A stretch of DNA of 64,000 nt from Occultella gossypii (GTDB taxonomy: Bacteria > Actinomycetota > Actinomycetes > Actinomycetales > Beutenbergiaceae): positions 124,001 to 188,000 of the forward strand of contig NZ_JAGSHT010000023.1 of the NCBI RefSeq assembly GCF_019947135.1, written 5' to 3'. Below, piece after piece: positions 42,744-50,003 of this stretch. Position 1 is the first letter of the stretch. The number at the start of each line of letters is the position of its first letter. The notes under the pieces are model-generated. The model did not search any database, had not been told where the DNA came from, and saw only the letters and a list, made by a program, of their open reading frames with translations. A program made the translations under genes and the position numbers.

Positions 42744-43460
42744 ATGCACCGCTCGCGCGTCGCCGCAGTCACCGCCATCGCCGGCCTGTCCCTGGCACTG
42801 GTCGGGTGCGGTTCCGGCTCCGGCCCCCGCGTCACCGAGGAGCGCGACGACATCGACGCCGACGTCCGCGCCATCGAGCTCGAGGGCAGCGGAGACCTGT
42901 TCCTGGCGGTCGGGGACACCCCGGAACTACTGGTCACCGCACGCGAGAGCGTGCTGGAGGACGTCAGCACCGAGAACCGGGACGGCGTGCTCGTCCTGAA
43001 CATCGACGACGGCTTCCGGCTCTTCGGCGGCATCGGCTCGGTGGACTACGAGGTGACGCTGCCCGCCGTCGAGGCGCTGAGCATCTCCGGCGCGGGGGCG
43101 ATCGACGGCGAGGTCGCCCCGGGCGAGTCCCTGACCCTGGACATCCGCGGGGCGGGCGACGTGCGGATCGAGGGCGTGGACGTCCAGGACCTGACCGTCA
43201 CCGTCTCCGGCGCGGGCAGCGTGGAACTCGTCGGCACGGCGGTGAACCAGAACGTCACGATCCAGGGTGCCGGGGACTACCTGGCCGGTGACCTGGAGTC
43301 CGAGCACGCGGTCGCGACGGTCTCGGGCGCCGGCAGCATGGATGTCTGGGTCACCGGCACCCTGGACGCAGAAGTGTCCGGCGCCGGGGACATCACCCAC
43401 ACCGGTGGTGCCGAGGTGACCGAGGAGATCAACGGCGCCGGCTCGATCTCAGGCGACTGA
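42744..43460 (+). CDS. lipoprotein with GIN domain (DUF2807)
   Basis: 238 residues from ATG 42744 with GGAGG upstream. A lipoprotein signal (VTAIAGLSLALVGC, Cys at about 22) precedes a right-handed beta-repeat domain built around SGAGAI, RGAGDV, SGAGSV, QGAGDY, SGAGSM, SGAGDI and NGAGSI turns, seven GAG units at roughly 20-residue spacing. This is the putative adhesin head GIN domain, also related to the DUF4097 anti-stress proteins. It would sit on the outer face of the membrane; the role is unknown. It seems to be monocistronic, with two palindromes in its upstream region. Confidence 0.85.
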   Translation: MHRSRVAAVTAIAGLSLALVGCGSGSGPRVTEERDDIDADVRAIELEGSGDLFLAVGDTPELLVTARESVLEDVSTENRDGVLVLNIDDGFRLFGGIGSVDYEVTLPAVEALSISGAGAIDGEVAPGESLTLDIRGAGDVRIEGVDVQDLTVTVSGAGSVELVGTAVNQNVTIQGAGDYLAGDLESEHAVATVSGAGSMDVWVTGTLDAEVSGAGDITHTGGAEVTEEINGAGSISGD

Positions 43461-43528
43461 TTCCGCACCACCGCACCCGACGGCCGGAACGCAACTGCCG
43501 CCGTCAGGCCGGCGAACTCGGCTGCGCC

Positions 43529-44293
43529 TCAGGCGACCCGGTCGTGGACCGCGAGCACCTGGGCCACGAAGCCCTCGCCGATCTCGCGGGTCAGGGACGC
43601 CAGCGCGTCCTCGGCAGCAGTAAGGTCGGCGGTGAGCGCCGTGGCGTCCACGTCCTGGTGGGTGGCTGCCCACCGCAGCATGAGGTCCGGGCCCGCCTCG
43701 GGGTGGAATTGGACGCCTAGGGCGCTGCCGAGCCGGAACGCCTGGAACGGGTACTGGTTCGAGCTGGCGAGCCAGACAGCTCCCTCGGGCAGGGTCGTGA
43801 TCGCGTCGGCATGCATGGACGGCGCCGACACGGTGCGGCCGAGGGCGGTGACCACCCCGCGCAGGACCGGGTCCTCGGCGGCGTCGGGACGCAGCCGGAG
43901 CGCGATGACGCCACGCTCGGGGCCGATCGGGGCGTCCACGCTCACCTGGCCGCCACCGGCGACGGCGAGCACCTGGGCGCCGAGGCAGATGCCGAGCACC
44001 GGCACCTCCCGCTCGATCGCGGCCAGCATGAGGTCGCCCTCGGCGGCCAGCCACGGCGCTGCCTCGGTGTCGTAGGCGTTGTTGGTGCCGCCGAGCACGA
44101 TAAGACCGTCGAGCTCGGCGGCGGACGGGAGTGCGTCACCGCGGTCCGGTCGGATGATCCGGACCGCTACGTCGGCGAGCCAGGGCTCGAGCCGGTCGAG
44201 GGGTACCGCGTCCTCGTGCTGGATCACGGTCAGCACGGGCGCGCCCTCGCGGGCGTCGTGCTCGGCGGAGTGGGGAGCGAACTGTTCGGTCAC
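43529..44293 (-). CDS. type 1 glutamine amidotransferase (GATase1) family protein
   Basis: 254 residues from a GTG at 44293. Class I GATase marks are LIVLGGTNNAYD, the nucleophile Cys in VLGICLGAQVLA and the catalytic His-Glu in LGVQFHPEAGPDL. The substrate side (MHADAITTLPEGAVWLASSN) is typical of the stand-alone GuaA-like amidotransferases that act on gamma-glutamyl compounds or glutamine. No synthetase domain or neighbour is present, so the acceptor is unknown. It is convergent with the DUF2807 gene and divergent from the TPM gene. Confidence 0.85.
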   Translation of the reverse strand: MTEQFAPHSAEHDAREGAPVLTVIQHEDAVPLDRLEPWLADVAVRIIRPDRGDALPSAAELDGLIVLGGTNNAYDTEAAPWLAAEGDLMLAAIEREVPVLGICLGAQVLAVAGGGQVSVDAPIGPERGVIALRLRPDAAEDPVLRGVVTALGRTVSAPSMHADAITTLPEGAVWLASSNQYPFQAFRLGSALGVQFHPEAGPDLMLRWAATHQDVDATALTADLTAAEDALASLTREIGEGFVAQVLAVHDRVA

Positions 44294-44406
44294 TCGATGG
44301 AAGGTACCCCAGAACTCTGGATGATCGCGGTCAGCCCCCTCCGGGTGGTCAGGACTGCCCCGTCAACCTCGTTGCGCGAGGCTGTACTAGAGGAGAGGAT
44401 CAACGG

Positions 44407-46533
44407 GTGACCCGAATCGTGGCGCCGTTGCGCCTGCTCCTCGGCCTGTGCCTGGCGCTGTTCGCCGGCGCGGCGCTGGCCGGCCCCGCCCTTGCCGATG
44501 CACCGCTGCGTGTGGAAGGTCACGTCGATGACCGCACCACCGAGCAGGTGGCCGCCGGGGACCGGGCCGAGATCGAGGCGGCCGCGGCACGGCTCGCGGA
44601 GGGCTCCGACCTCGATCTGTTCACGGTGTACGTCGATTCCTTCGACGGCATGGACCACCAGGAGTGGGCGGACGAGACCGCCACCATGTCCGGACTCGGC
44701 CAGAACGACATCCTGCTCGCGATCGCCGTGGTGGACCGCGAGTACGCGGTCTCGGTCGGGACCGAACTCCCGTTGTCGGACTCCCAGCTGGCCACCGTGG
44801 CGGGCGACATCGAGGACGAACTGCGCCAGGACGACTGGAGCGGCGCGGCGATCACGGCGGCCGACGGCTATCTCGCGCAGGCGAACGGTGGCGGCAGCGC
44901 CGTGGTGCCGGTGCTGATCGGGGCGGGCGTGATCGGTGGTGGCGCGTTCCTGCTGGTCCGCTCCAGCAACAAGCGCAAGCGGCAGCAGCAGGCGGCCCAG
45001 CAGCACCCCGGCGGGCCGGGTGTCCCCGGACGGCAGAACGCACCCGCACCGGCGAACTCGATCGAGGCGGTCCTGGCCTCGCTGTCCACCGAGGACCTGG
45101 CCAAGCGCGCGGGATCGGCCCTGGTCGGCCTGGACGACGACGTGCGCAGCTCCGAGCAGGAGCTCGGCTTCGCCCAGGCCCAGTTCGGGCTGCAGTCCAC
45201 CCAGAACTTCAAGGCCGTCGTCGAGGGCGTCAAGGGCCAGCTCGCCCAGGCGTTCGCGCTGCAGCAGCGCCTGGATGACACGGCGCCGGAGTCCGAGCCG
45301 GAGAAGCGCCAGATCCTGACCCAGATCGTGCTGCTCTGCGACCAGGGCGACAAGGCACTGGACGCCCAGGCGGAGTCGTTCGCGGATCTGCGCAAGCTGC
45401 AGGACAACGCGCCGCAGCTCCTGGACGAGATCAACACCCGGGCCGGTGAGATCGAGGCCCGGATCCCGGCCGCCCAGGCCACGCTGACCCAGCTGCGGGC
45501 CACCTACCCCGAGACCGCCCTCGTCTCCGTCGCCCGCGCCCCTGACCAGGCGGCGCAGCTCCTCGACGCGGCCAGGGACGCCGTCACCCAGGGCCGCGAG
45601 CGCGTGACGGGCAACGACCGGGGCACCGCCGTCGCCTTCGCGCACACGGCCGAGGATGCGCTGGCCCAGGCCGTGACCCTGCTCGACTCGGTCACGAACG
45701 CCCACGACAACCTCAGCCAGGCGGTCCAGCGCCTGGACGCCTCGATCGCCTCCATCACGGCCGACGTGGCCGACGCCGAGCGGCTGGCCCCGCAGGACCC
45801 GCAGGTCGGCCCGGCCACAGAGCGGGCCCGCACCGCGATCGAAGCCGCCACCGCGGCCCGCCAGAAGAACGGCGACCCGCTCGCCGCGCTCACCGAGATC
45901 GTCGCCGCGGAGCAGTCCCTCGACGCGGTCCTCGCCGGGCACCGGGAGGCGAGCGACGTCCGCCGGCGCGCCGAGAGCCAGCTCCAGAACGGGCTCTCCC
46001 GCACCGACGCGCTGATCCGCTCGACGAACACCTACATCGAGACCCACCGCGGCGCCGTCGGAGCGAATGCGCGGACCCGCCTCGCGTCCGCGATCGAGTC
46101 CCTGCAGCAGGCCCGCGCGATGTCCGAGACGGACCCGGTGCAGGCGCTGCGTCTGACCACTGCCGCGTGGCACTCGGCGAAGGCCGCGCAGGATCTCGCC
46201 GCCTCGGACGTGTCCGCCTGGGAGCGCAGCCGGAGCCCGTACTCCGGCGGCGGATACTCCTCCCAACGCGGCGTCGACCCGGGTTCGCTGATCCTCGGCG
46301 GGATCCTCGGGAACATGTTCGGCGGCAACGACAACGGCTACCGCGGCGGCTACGGCGGCCGGGGTGGTTCGTCGTGGGGCAGTTCCTGGGGCGGCGGCGG
46401 TTCCTCGTGGGGCGGCGGCAGCTCGCGGAGCAGTTCCCGCCGCCGATCCAGCAGTTCCCGGTCCAGCGGTTCCCGGCGTAGCGGCGGCCGCTCCGGCGGC
46501 GGCCGGCGTTCCGGCGGGGGCGGGCGCTTCTGA
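44407..46533 (+). CDS. TPM-domain membrane protein with coiled coil and Gly/Ser/Trp-rich tail
   Basis: 708 residues from a GTG at 44407. A signal sequence (about 1-30, ending ALADAPLRVEG) leads to a TPM domain (about 35-150) with DLDLFTVYVDSFDGM, QNDILLAIAVVDREYAVSVG and the final DDWSGAAITAADGYL. A transmembrane helix (VVPVLIGAGVIGGGAFLLV) follows, then about 400 residues of Ala/Gln/Glu-rich coiled coil on the cytoplasmic side. The last 60 residues are Gly/Ser/Arg-rich with repeated SSWG units. TPM proteins are linked to membrane-protein quality control. It lies 94 bp upstream of a PspA gene, and the long coiled coil may contact PspA. Confidence 0.85.
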   Translation: MTRIVAPLRLLLGLCLALFAGAALAGPALADAPLRVEGHVDDRTTEQVAAGDRAEIEAAAARLAEGSDLDLFTVYVDSFDGMDHQEWADETATMSGLGQNDILLAIAVVDREYAVSVGTELPLSDSQLATVAGDIEDELRQDDWSGAAITAADGYLAQANGGGSAVVPVLIGAGVIGGGAFLLVRSSNKRKRQQQAAQQHPGGPGVPGRQNAPAPANSIEAVLASLSTEDLAKRAGSALVGLDDDVRSSEQELGFAQAQFGLQSTQNFKAVVEGVKGQLAQAFALQQRLDDTAPESEPEKRQILTQIVLLCDQGDKALDAQAESFADLRKLQDNAPQLLDEINTRAGEIEARIPAAQATLTQLRATYPETALVSVARAPDQAAQLLDAARDAVTQGRERVTGNDRGTAVAFAHTAEDALAQAVTLLDSVTNAHDNLSQAVQRLDASIASITADVADAERLAPQDPQVGPATERARTAIEAATAARQKNGDPLAALTEIVAAEQSLDAVLAGHREASDVRRRAESQLQNGLSRTDALIRSTNTYIETHRGAVGANARTRLASAIESLQQARAMSETDPVQALRLTTAAWHSAKAAQDLAASDVSAWERSRSPYSGGGYSSQRGVDPGSLILGGILGNMFGGNDNGYRGGYGGRGGSSWGSSWGGGGSSWGGGSSRSSSRRRSSSSRSSGSRRSGGRSGGGRRSGGGGRF

Positions 46534-46550
46534 GGCACCCTGATCGCCCC

Positions 46551-46580
46551 CTGACCAACGCCCAGCACGACCCGTAGATT
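46551..46580 (+). promoter_or_regulatory. putative sigma-70-type promoter of pspA
   Basis: CTGACC (46551-46556), an 18-bp spacer and TAGATT (46575-46580) fit an actinobacterial promoter. Transcription would start near 46587, leaving a leader of about 40 nt before the GTG at 46628, which has AAAGGA upstream. Confidence 0.45.
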
Positions 46581-46627
46581 TGCCAGTAACACCCACCACG
46601 TCTTCGCAGACGATGAAAGGAAACACA

Positions 46628-47479
46628 GTGGCTGAGAAGCAGAGCATCCTCGGGCGCATCGCCCAGTTGACCCGCGCGAACATCAACTCGCTGATCGACC
46701 GCGCCGAGGACCCGGAGAAGATGCTGGACCAGCTGGTCCGGGACTACACGAACAACATCGCCGAGGCCGAGCAGGCCGTCGCCCAGACGATCGGCAACCT
46801 GCGCCTCGCCGAGCAGGACTACAACGAGGACGTCGCCGCCGTTCGGGACTGGGGCAACAAGGCCCTGGCCGCCTCGCGCAAGGCCGACCAGTTGCGTGCC
46901 TCCGGCGACGTCGCCGCTGCCGACCGGTACGACAACCTGGCCAAGGTCGCGCTGCAGAAGCAGGTCGGGTTCGAGAGCGAGGTCAAGCAGACCGAGCCGA
47001 TCCTGCGCTCGCAGAACGAGGTCGTCGACAAGCTCAAGCACGGTCTCGCCATCATGAAGGACAAGCTCGGCGAGCTGAAGGTCAAGCGCGACCAGCTGGC
47101 CGCGCGGGCGAAGACCGCCGAGGCGCAGGCCAAGGTCCAGGACGCCGTCGCCTCGATCAACGTGCTCGACCCCACCAGCGAGCTGTCCCGGTACGAGGAC
47201 AACATTCGCCGCCAGGAGGCCCTCGTGGCCGGCAAGGCGGAGATCGCGGCGTCCTCGCTCGACTCGCAGTTCGCCGAGCTGGAGATGACCGGTGACGCGC
47301 TCGAGGTCGACGCCCGCTTCGCCGCCCTCAAGGCCGGCGCGCTCGGCGCGGCCCCGGCCGCTGCGCAGATCACCGACGAGCCGAGCGGGTACCAGCCCTC
47401 GGCCACGGTCGGTGAGCAGGACTTCGCCGCGGCGCCCGCCGAGGACGGTCAGCCGAGCACCGACGAGCAGCGCTACTGA
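46628..47479 (+). CDS. pspA: PspA/IM30 family envelope-stress protein
   Basis: 283 residues from a GTG at 46628 with AAAGGA upstream. The ESCRT-III-like PspA fold is visible: N-terminal amphipathic segment and ILGRIAQLTRANINSLIDRA, EDPEKMLDQLVRDYTNNIAE, then about 200 residues of heptad-rich coiled coil to LEMTGDALEVDARFAALKAG, and an acidic flexible tail. PspA polymerises on the inner face of the membrane and stabilises it under stress. It lies downstream of the TPM protein on the same strand, with its own probable promoter, and no PspB, PspC or PspM is present. Confidence 0.93.
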   Translation: MAEKQSILGRIAQLTRANINSLIDRAEDPEKMLDQLVRDYTNNIAEAEQAVAQTIGNLRLAEQDYNEDVAAVRDWGNKALAASRKADQLRASGDVAAADRYDNLAKVALQKQVGFESEVKQTEPILRSQNEVVDKLKHGLAIMKDKLGELKVKRDQLAARAKTAEAQAKVQDAVASINVLDPTSELSRYEDNIRRQEALVAGKAEIAASSLDSQFAELEMTGDALEVDARFAALKAGALGAAPAAAQITDEPSGYQPSATVGEQDFAAAPAEDGQPSTDEQRY

Positions 47480-47520
47480 GCGCTGTGCAGGACCGCCCGT
47501 CGTAGGCGGAACAGCAGTTG

Positions 47521-47640
47521 CGTGGGGGGGGGCCCCCGGCCGGGGGGCCCCCCCCCCCCGCGGGCCCCCGCCCCCCGGCCGTTGGTGGCGTCCCTGTGGG
47601 GGGGGGGGGGCCTCCCGGGGGGGGGGGGCCCCCCCCCACG
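47521..47640. repeat. poly-G/poly-C palindrome between pspA and the NYN gene
   Basis: About 120 bp made mostly of G and C runs of 5-13. The ends are inverted: CGT, nine G and five C on the left (47521-47537) mirror five G, nine C and ACG on the right. The region could fold into one large hairpin and could form G-quadruplexes. It may be a terminator region or a stretch of poor base calls. The 47480-47715 gap holds no gene; CCGCC / GGCGG at 47493-47509 is a weak hairpin after pspA. Confidence 0.6.
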
Positions 47641-47715
47641 CGTCTGCCCACGGCCCGCGGGCCGCCTGCGCGGGCCGCCGATCGCGCAACCACGGCGGAT
47701 CGGACCGCCGCCCCA

Positions 47716-47721
47716 TAGGGT
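47716..47721 (+). promoter_or_regulatory. -10 box for leaderless NYN gene
   Basis: TAGGGT ends 6 nt before the ATG at 47728, placing the transcript start at the start codon. This favours ATG 47728 over GTG 47722. Confidence 0.45.
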
Positions 47722-47727
47722 GTGACC

Positions 47728-48306
47728 ATGCTCGAGACCCCGACGCCCGCCCCGCGACAGACCTACCTCCTCGTGGACGGCGAGAACATCGATGCCACCC
47801 TCGGGCTGAGCGTCCTGAACCACCGCCCGACACCGGACGAGCGGCCCCGGTGGGACCGGATCACGGATTTCGCGAAGCAGGCCTGGGGTCAGCCGGTGAC
47901 GGCTCTGTTCTTCCTGAACGCCACGTCGGGCCAGATGCCGATGAGCTTCATCCAGGCGCTGCTGGCGATGGGCTACCACCCGATCCCGCTCGCCGGGAGC
48001 GGCAGCGAGAAGGTCGTCGACATCGGTATCCAGCGCACCCTGGCCGCGCTGGAGGACCGCCCCGGCGATGTGCTGCTGGCCAGCCACGACGGCGACTTCG
48101 TGCCCCAGGTGGAACGACTGCTCGACGGCGACCGCCGGGTCGGCGTGTTGTGTTTCCGTGAGTTCGTCAGCGCCAAGCTGTCCGAGCTGACCGATCGGGG
48201 CCTGAGCCTGTTCGACCTCGAGGACGACCTGGGCGCCTTCAACGCGCCGCTGCCGCGGGTGCGGATCATCCCGCTGGAGGCGTTCGACCCGCTGCGCTAC
48301 CTGTAG
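47728..48306 (+). CDS. NYN domain (LabA/DUF88 type) putative RNase
   Basis: 192 residues from ATG 47728. The PIN-like NYN domain has its acidic metal-binding residues in LLVDGENIDATL, SEKVVDIGIQRTL and LASHDGDFVPQV, followed by GVLCFREFVSAKLSEL. NYN proteins cut RNA with a divalent metal, in tRNA or mRNA turnover; the LabA/DUF88 branch has few characterised members. The C-terminal part (DDLGAFNAPLPRVRIIPLEA) is a short beta tail. It lies downstream of the poly-G/C palindrome and 28 bp before a methyltransferase gene on the same strand, so the two may share a transcript. Confidence 0.85.
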   Translation: MLETPTPAPRQTYLLVDGENIDATLGLSVLNHRPTPDERPRWDRITDFAKQAWGQPVTALFFLNATSGQMPMSFIQALLAMGYHPIPLAGSGSEKVVDIGIQRTLAALEDRPGDVLLASHDGDFVPQVERLLDGDRRVGVLCFREFVSAKLSELTDRGLSLFDLEDDLGAFNAPLPRVRIIPLEAFDPLRYL

Positions 48307-48334
48307 CCGAGGGCATGAGGGCACACTGGTTGGG

Positions 48335-48988
48335 GTGGACGACGGCGAGAACACACCCGGCTGCTGCTTCGACGACTGGGCCCGCAACGAATCGCGCCGC
48401 GCGCGCCGCGTGGGGGCCGACGGCGTCACCACCGCCCTGCTCGACGGCCTCGCCCAGGTTGGGCTCACCGGCCGCACCGTGCTCGACGTCGGGGCCGGGG
48501 CGGGCACCCTCGTGGTCGGTGCCCTCGAGCGGGGCGCAGCCCGGGCCACCGGGTTCGACCTCGGGCCCGGCGCCGTCGAGGCGGCCCGGAGCCTCGCCGC
48601 GGATCGCGGGCTCGCGGCGAGGGCGCGGTTCGAGGTGGCCGACGGCTCCGTCGCGGCCCTGCCGCCCAGTGACCTGGTCACCCTGAACCGGGTGATCTGC
48701 TGTTACCCCGACGCCGCGGCACTGGTGACCCACACGCTCGCCGCGGCCGGCCGCGGCTACGCGTTCGTGCTGCCGCGCTCCACCGGCCCATTCGGACGGA
48801 TCAACCGCGCAGTGCTGCGGCTGGGGAACCTCTGGTTCCGGTTCCGGCCCGGGGTGTACGGCGGTTACCGAGCGTTCGTCCACGACATCCGCCCGATCCA
48901 CGACCGTGTGACGGCGGCCGGGTTCCGCCCCGTACACACGGCGCACCCACGGGGCTTGTGGCATCTGGCCGTATACGCCCGCGCCTGA
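48335..48988 (+). CDS. class I SAM-dependent methyltransferase
   Basis: 217 residues from a GTG at 48335. The SAM-binding motif I is VLDVGAGAGTLVVGALERGA, motif II ATGFDLGPGAVEAARSL, and the acidic ARFEVADGSVAALPPSDLV follows. The C-terminal half has VLPRSTGPFGRINRAVLRLG and YGGYRAFVHDIRPIHDRVTA, resembling magnesium-protoporphyrin O-methyltransferase-like or ubiquinone-type small-molecule methyltransferases. The substrate is not evident. It opens with an acidic leader containing a CC pair (DDGENTPGCCFDDWARNESR). It is followed by a strong bidirectional terminator. Confidence 0.85.
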   Translation: MDDGENTPGCCFDDWARNESRRARRVGADGVTTALLDGLAQVGLTGRTVLDVGAGAGTLVVGALERGAARATGFDLGPGAVEAARSLAADRGLAARARFEVADGSVAALPPSDLVTLNRVICCYPDAAALVTHTLAAAGRGYAFVLPRSTGPFGRINRAVLRLGNLWFRFRPGVYGGYRAFVHDIRPIHDRVTAAGFRPVHTAHPRGLWHLAVYARA

Positions 48989-48990
48989 CG

Positions 48991-49018
48991 CACCGCCTGA
49001 GCGTGCGCTCAGGCGGTG
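48991..49018. terminator. strong bidirectional hairpin between methyltransferase and oxidoreductase genes
   Basis: CACCGCCTGAGC (48991-49002) and GCTCAGGCGGTG (49007-49018) form a perfect 12-bp stem with a 4-nt loop. It lies 2 bp past the methyltransferase stop and 18 bp before the convergent oxidoreductase stop. Confidence 0.75.
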
Positions 49019-49036
49019 GAGCGGGTCAGGTGTGCC

Positions 49037-49942
49037 TCACGCGACGATGACGATCTTGCCCGTGCTGTGGCCCGACTCGACGGCGGCGATCGCCTCCGCC
49101 GCCTGCTCCAGCGGGAAGGTCCGGTCGACGTGTGGGTCGACCAGCCCGTACTGGACGACACCGGTGATCTTCTCCAGCACTCCCTCGGCCGGCTCGCGCC
49201 CGGAACCGCCGAGCTCGACCGCGGTCACCGCGTCGGCGGCCGAGACGATCGCCGACGGGGTCTTGGCGAGCGGGGCCAGCTCGCGGAGCACCCTGCCGCC
49301 GACGAGGTCGGCCAGCAGGTCGACCCCGTCGGGCACGACCTCGCGGACTCGACCGGCGACGCCGTCGCCGGAGGGGACGAAGGTGGCGCCGGTCGCCTCG
49401 ATGAGCTCACGCTTGGACTCGGAGGCGACGCCGATGGCGTTGAACCCATGCACCTTGGCGATCTGCAGCACCATCCGGCCGACGCCCCCGCCGGCGCCGA
49501 GGACCAGCAGGGTCTGTCCTGCCTCGATCTCGACCTGGTGGGTGAGGTCGTAGGCCGCGGTTCCTGCGACGGGGATGGTGGCGGCGTCGGTGAAGGAGAT
49601 CTCCTCCGGCTTGACCACCGTCTGGGCGGCGTCCAGGACCGTGTGCTCGGCGAAGGCACCCAGTCCGCGGGCGGGGGTGCCCAGGACCTCGTCCCCGACG
49701 GCGAAGTCCTGCACGCCGTCACCGACGGCGGTCACGACGCCGGAGGCCTCGAGCCCCATGGCGACCGGAAGCGGATCGTGGGTGCCGAACGCCCCTTCGC
49801 GGCGCTTCCAATCGGCGGGGTTCACGCCGGCGGCGCGGACCTCGATGGCGATCTCGCCGGCGCCGGGAGGGAGCACCTCACGCTCGGTGAACTGCTGGCC
49901 GTCGGGGCCGCCGTAGGTGCTGAAGACGAAGACCTTGGACAT
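49037..49942 (-). CDS. NADP-dependent quinone oxidoreductase (zinc-free MDR family)
   Basis: 301 residues from ATG 49942. It opens KVFVFSTYGGPDGQQFTERE, with EIAIEVRAAGVNPADWKRRE as in the quinone oxidoreductase branch, then the Rossmann motif LLVLGAGGGVGRMVLQIAKV. The zinc-binding cysteines of alcohol dehydrogenases are absent. It reduces quinones or enones using NADPH in the cytoplasm and ends HSTGKIVIVA. It lies 61 bp after the end of the P-type ATPase gene on the same strand, so the two could be co-transcribed; a detoxification link is inference. Confidence 0.9.
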   Translation of the reverse strand: MSKVFVFSTYGGPDGQQFTEREVLPPGAGEIAIEVRAAGVNPADWKRREGAFGTHDPLPVAMGLEASGVVTAVGDGVQDFAVGDEVLGTPARGLGAFAEHTVLDAAQTVVKPEEISFTDAATIPVAGTAAYDLTHQVEIEAGQTLLVLGAGGGVGRMVLQIAKVHGFNAIGVASESKRELIEATGATFVPSGDGVAGRVREVVPDGVDLLADLVGGRVLRELAPLAKTPSAIVSAADAVTAVELGGSGREPAEGVLEKITGVVQYGLVDPHVDRTFPLEQAAEAIAAVESGHSTGKIVIVA

Positions 49943-50003
49943 GTTCTGGGTTCCGTTTCGATGGGAGGTGCCGATGGGAGGTGTCGATGGCAGGCAGTGT
50001 GTG

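Noticed and set aside
43071-43460. Tandem DNA repeats in the DUF2807 gene
   Set aside because: The repetition is at protein level (GAG turns of a beta-repeat domain) with divergent codons, so it is not a DNA repeat array.
46330-46530. A CRISPR-like or minisatellite repeat at the end of the TPM gene
   Set aside because: It is in-frame Gly/Ser/Trp/Arg low-complexity coding sequence without equal-length repeats and spacers.
44290-46686. A 798-codon open frame on the minus strand
   Set aside because: It is antisense to the TPM gene. Its composition is Val/Leu/Arg/Gly low complexity and it lacks a start with a ribosome site or any family motif.
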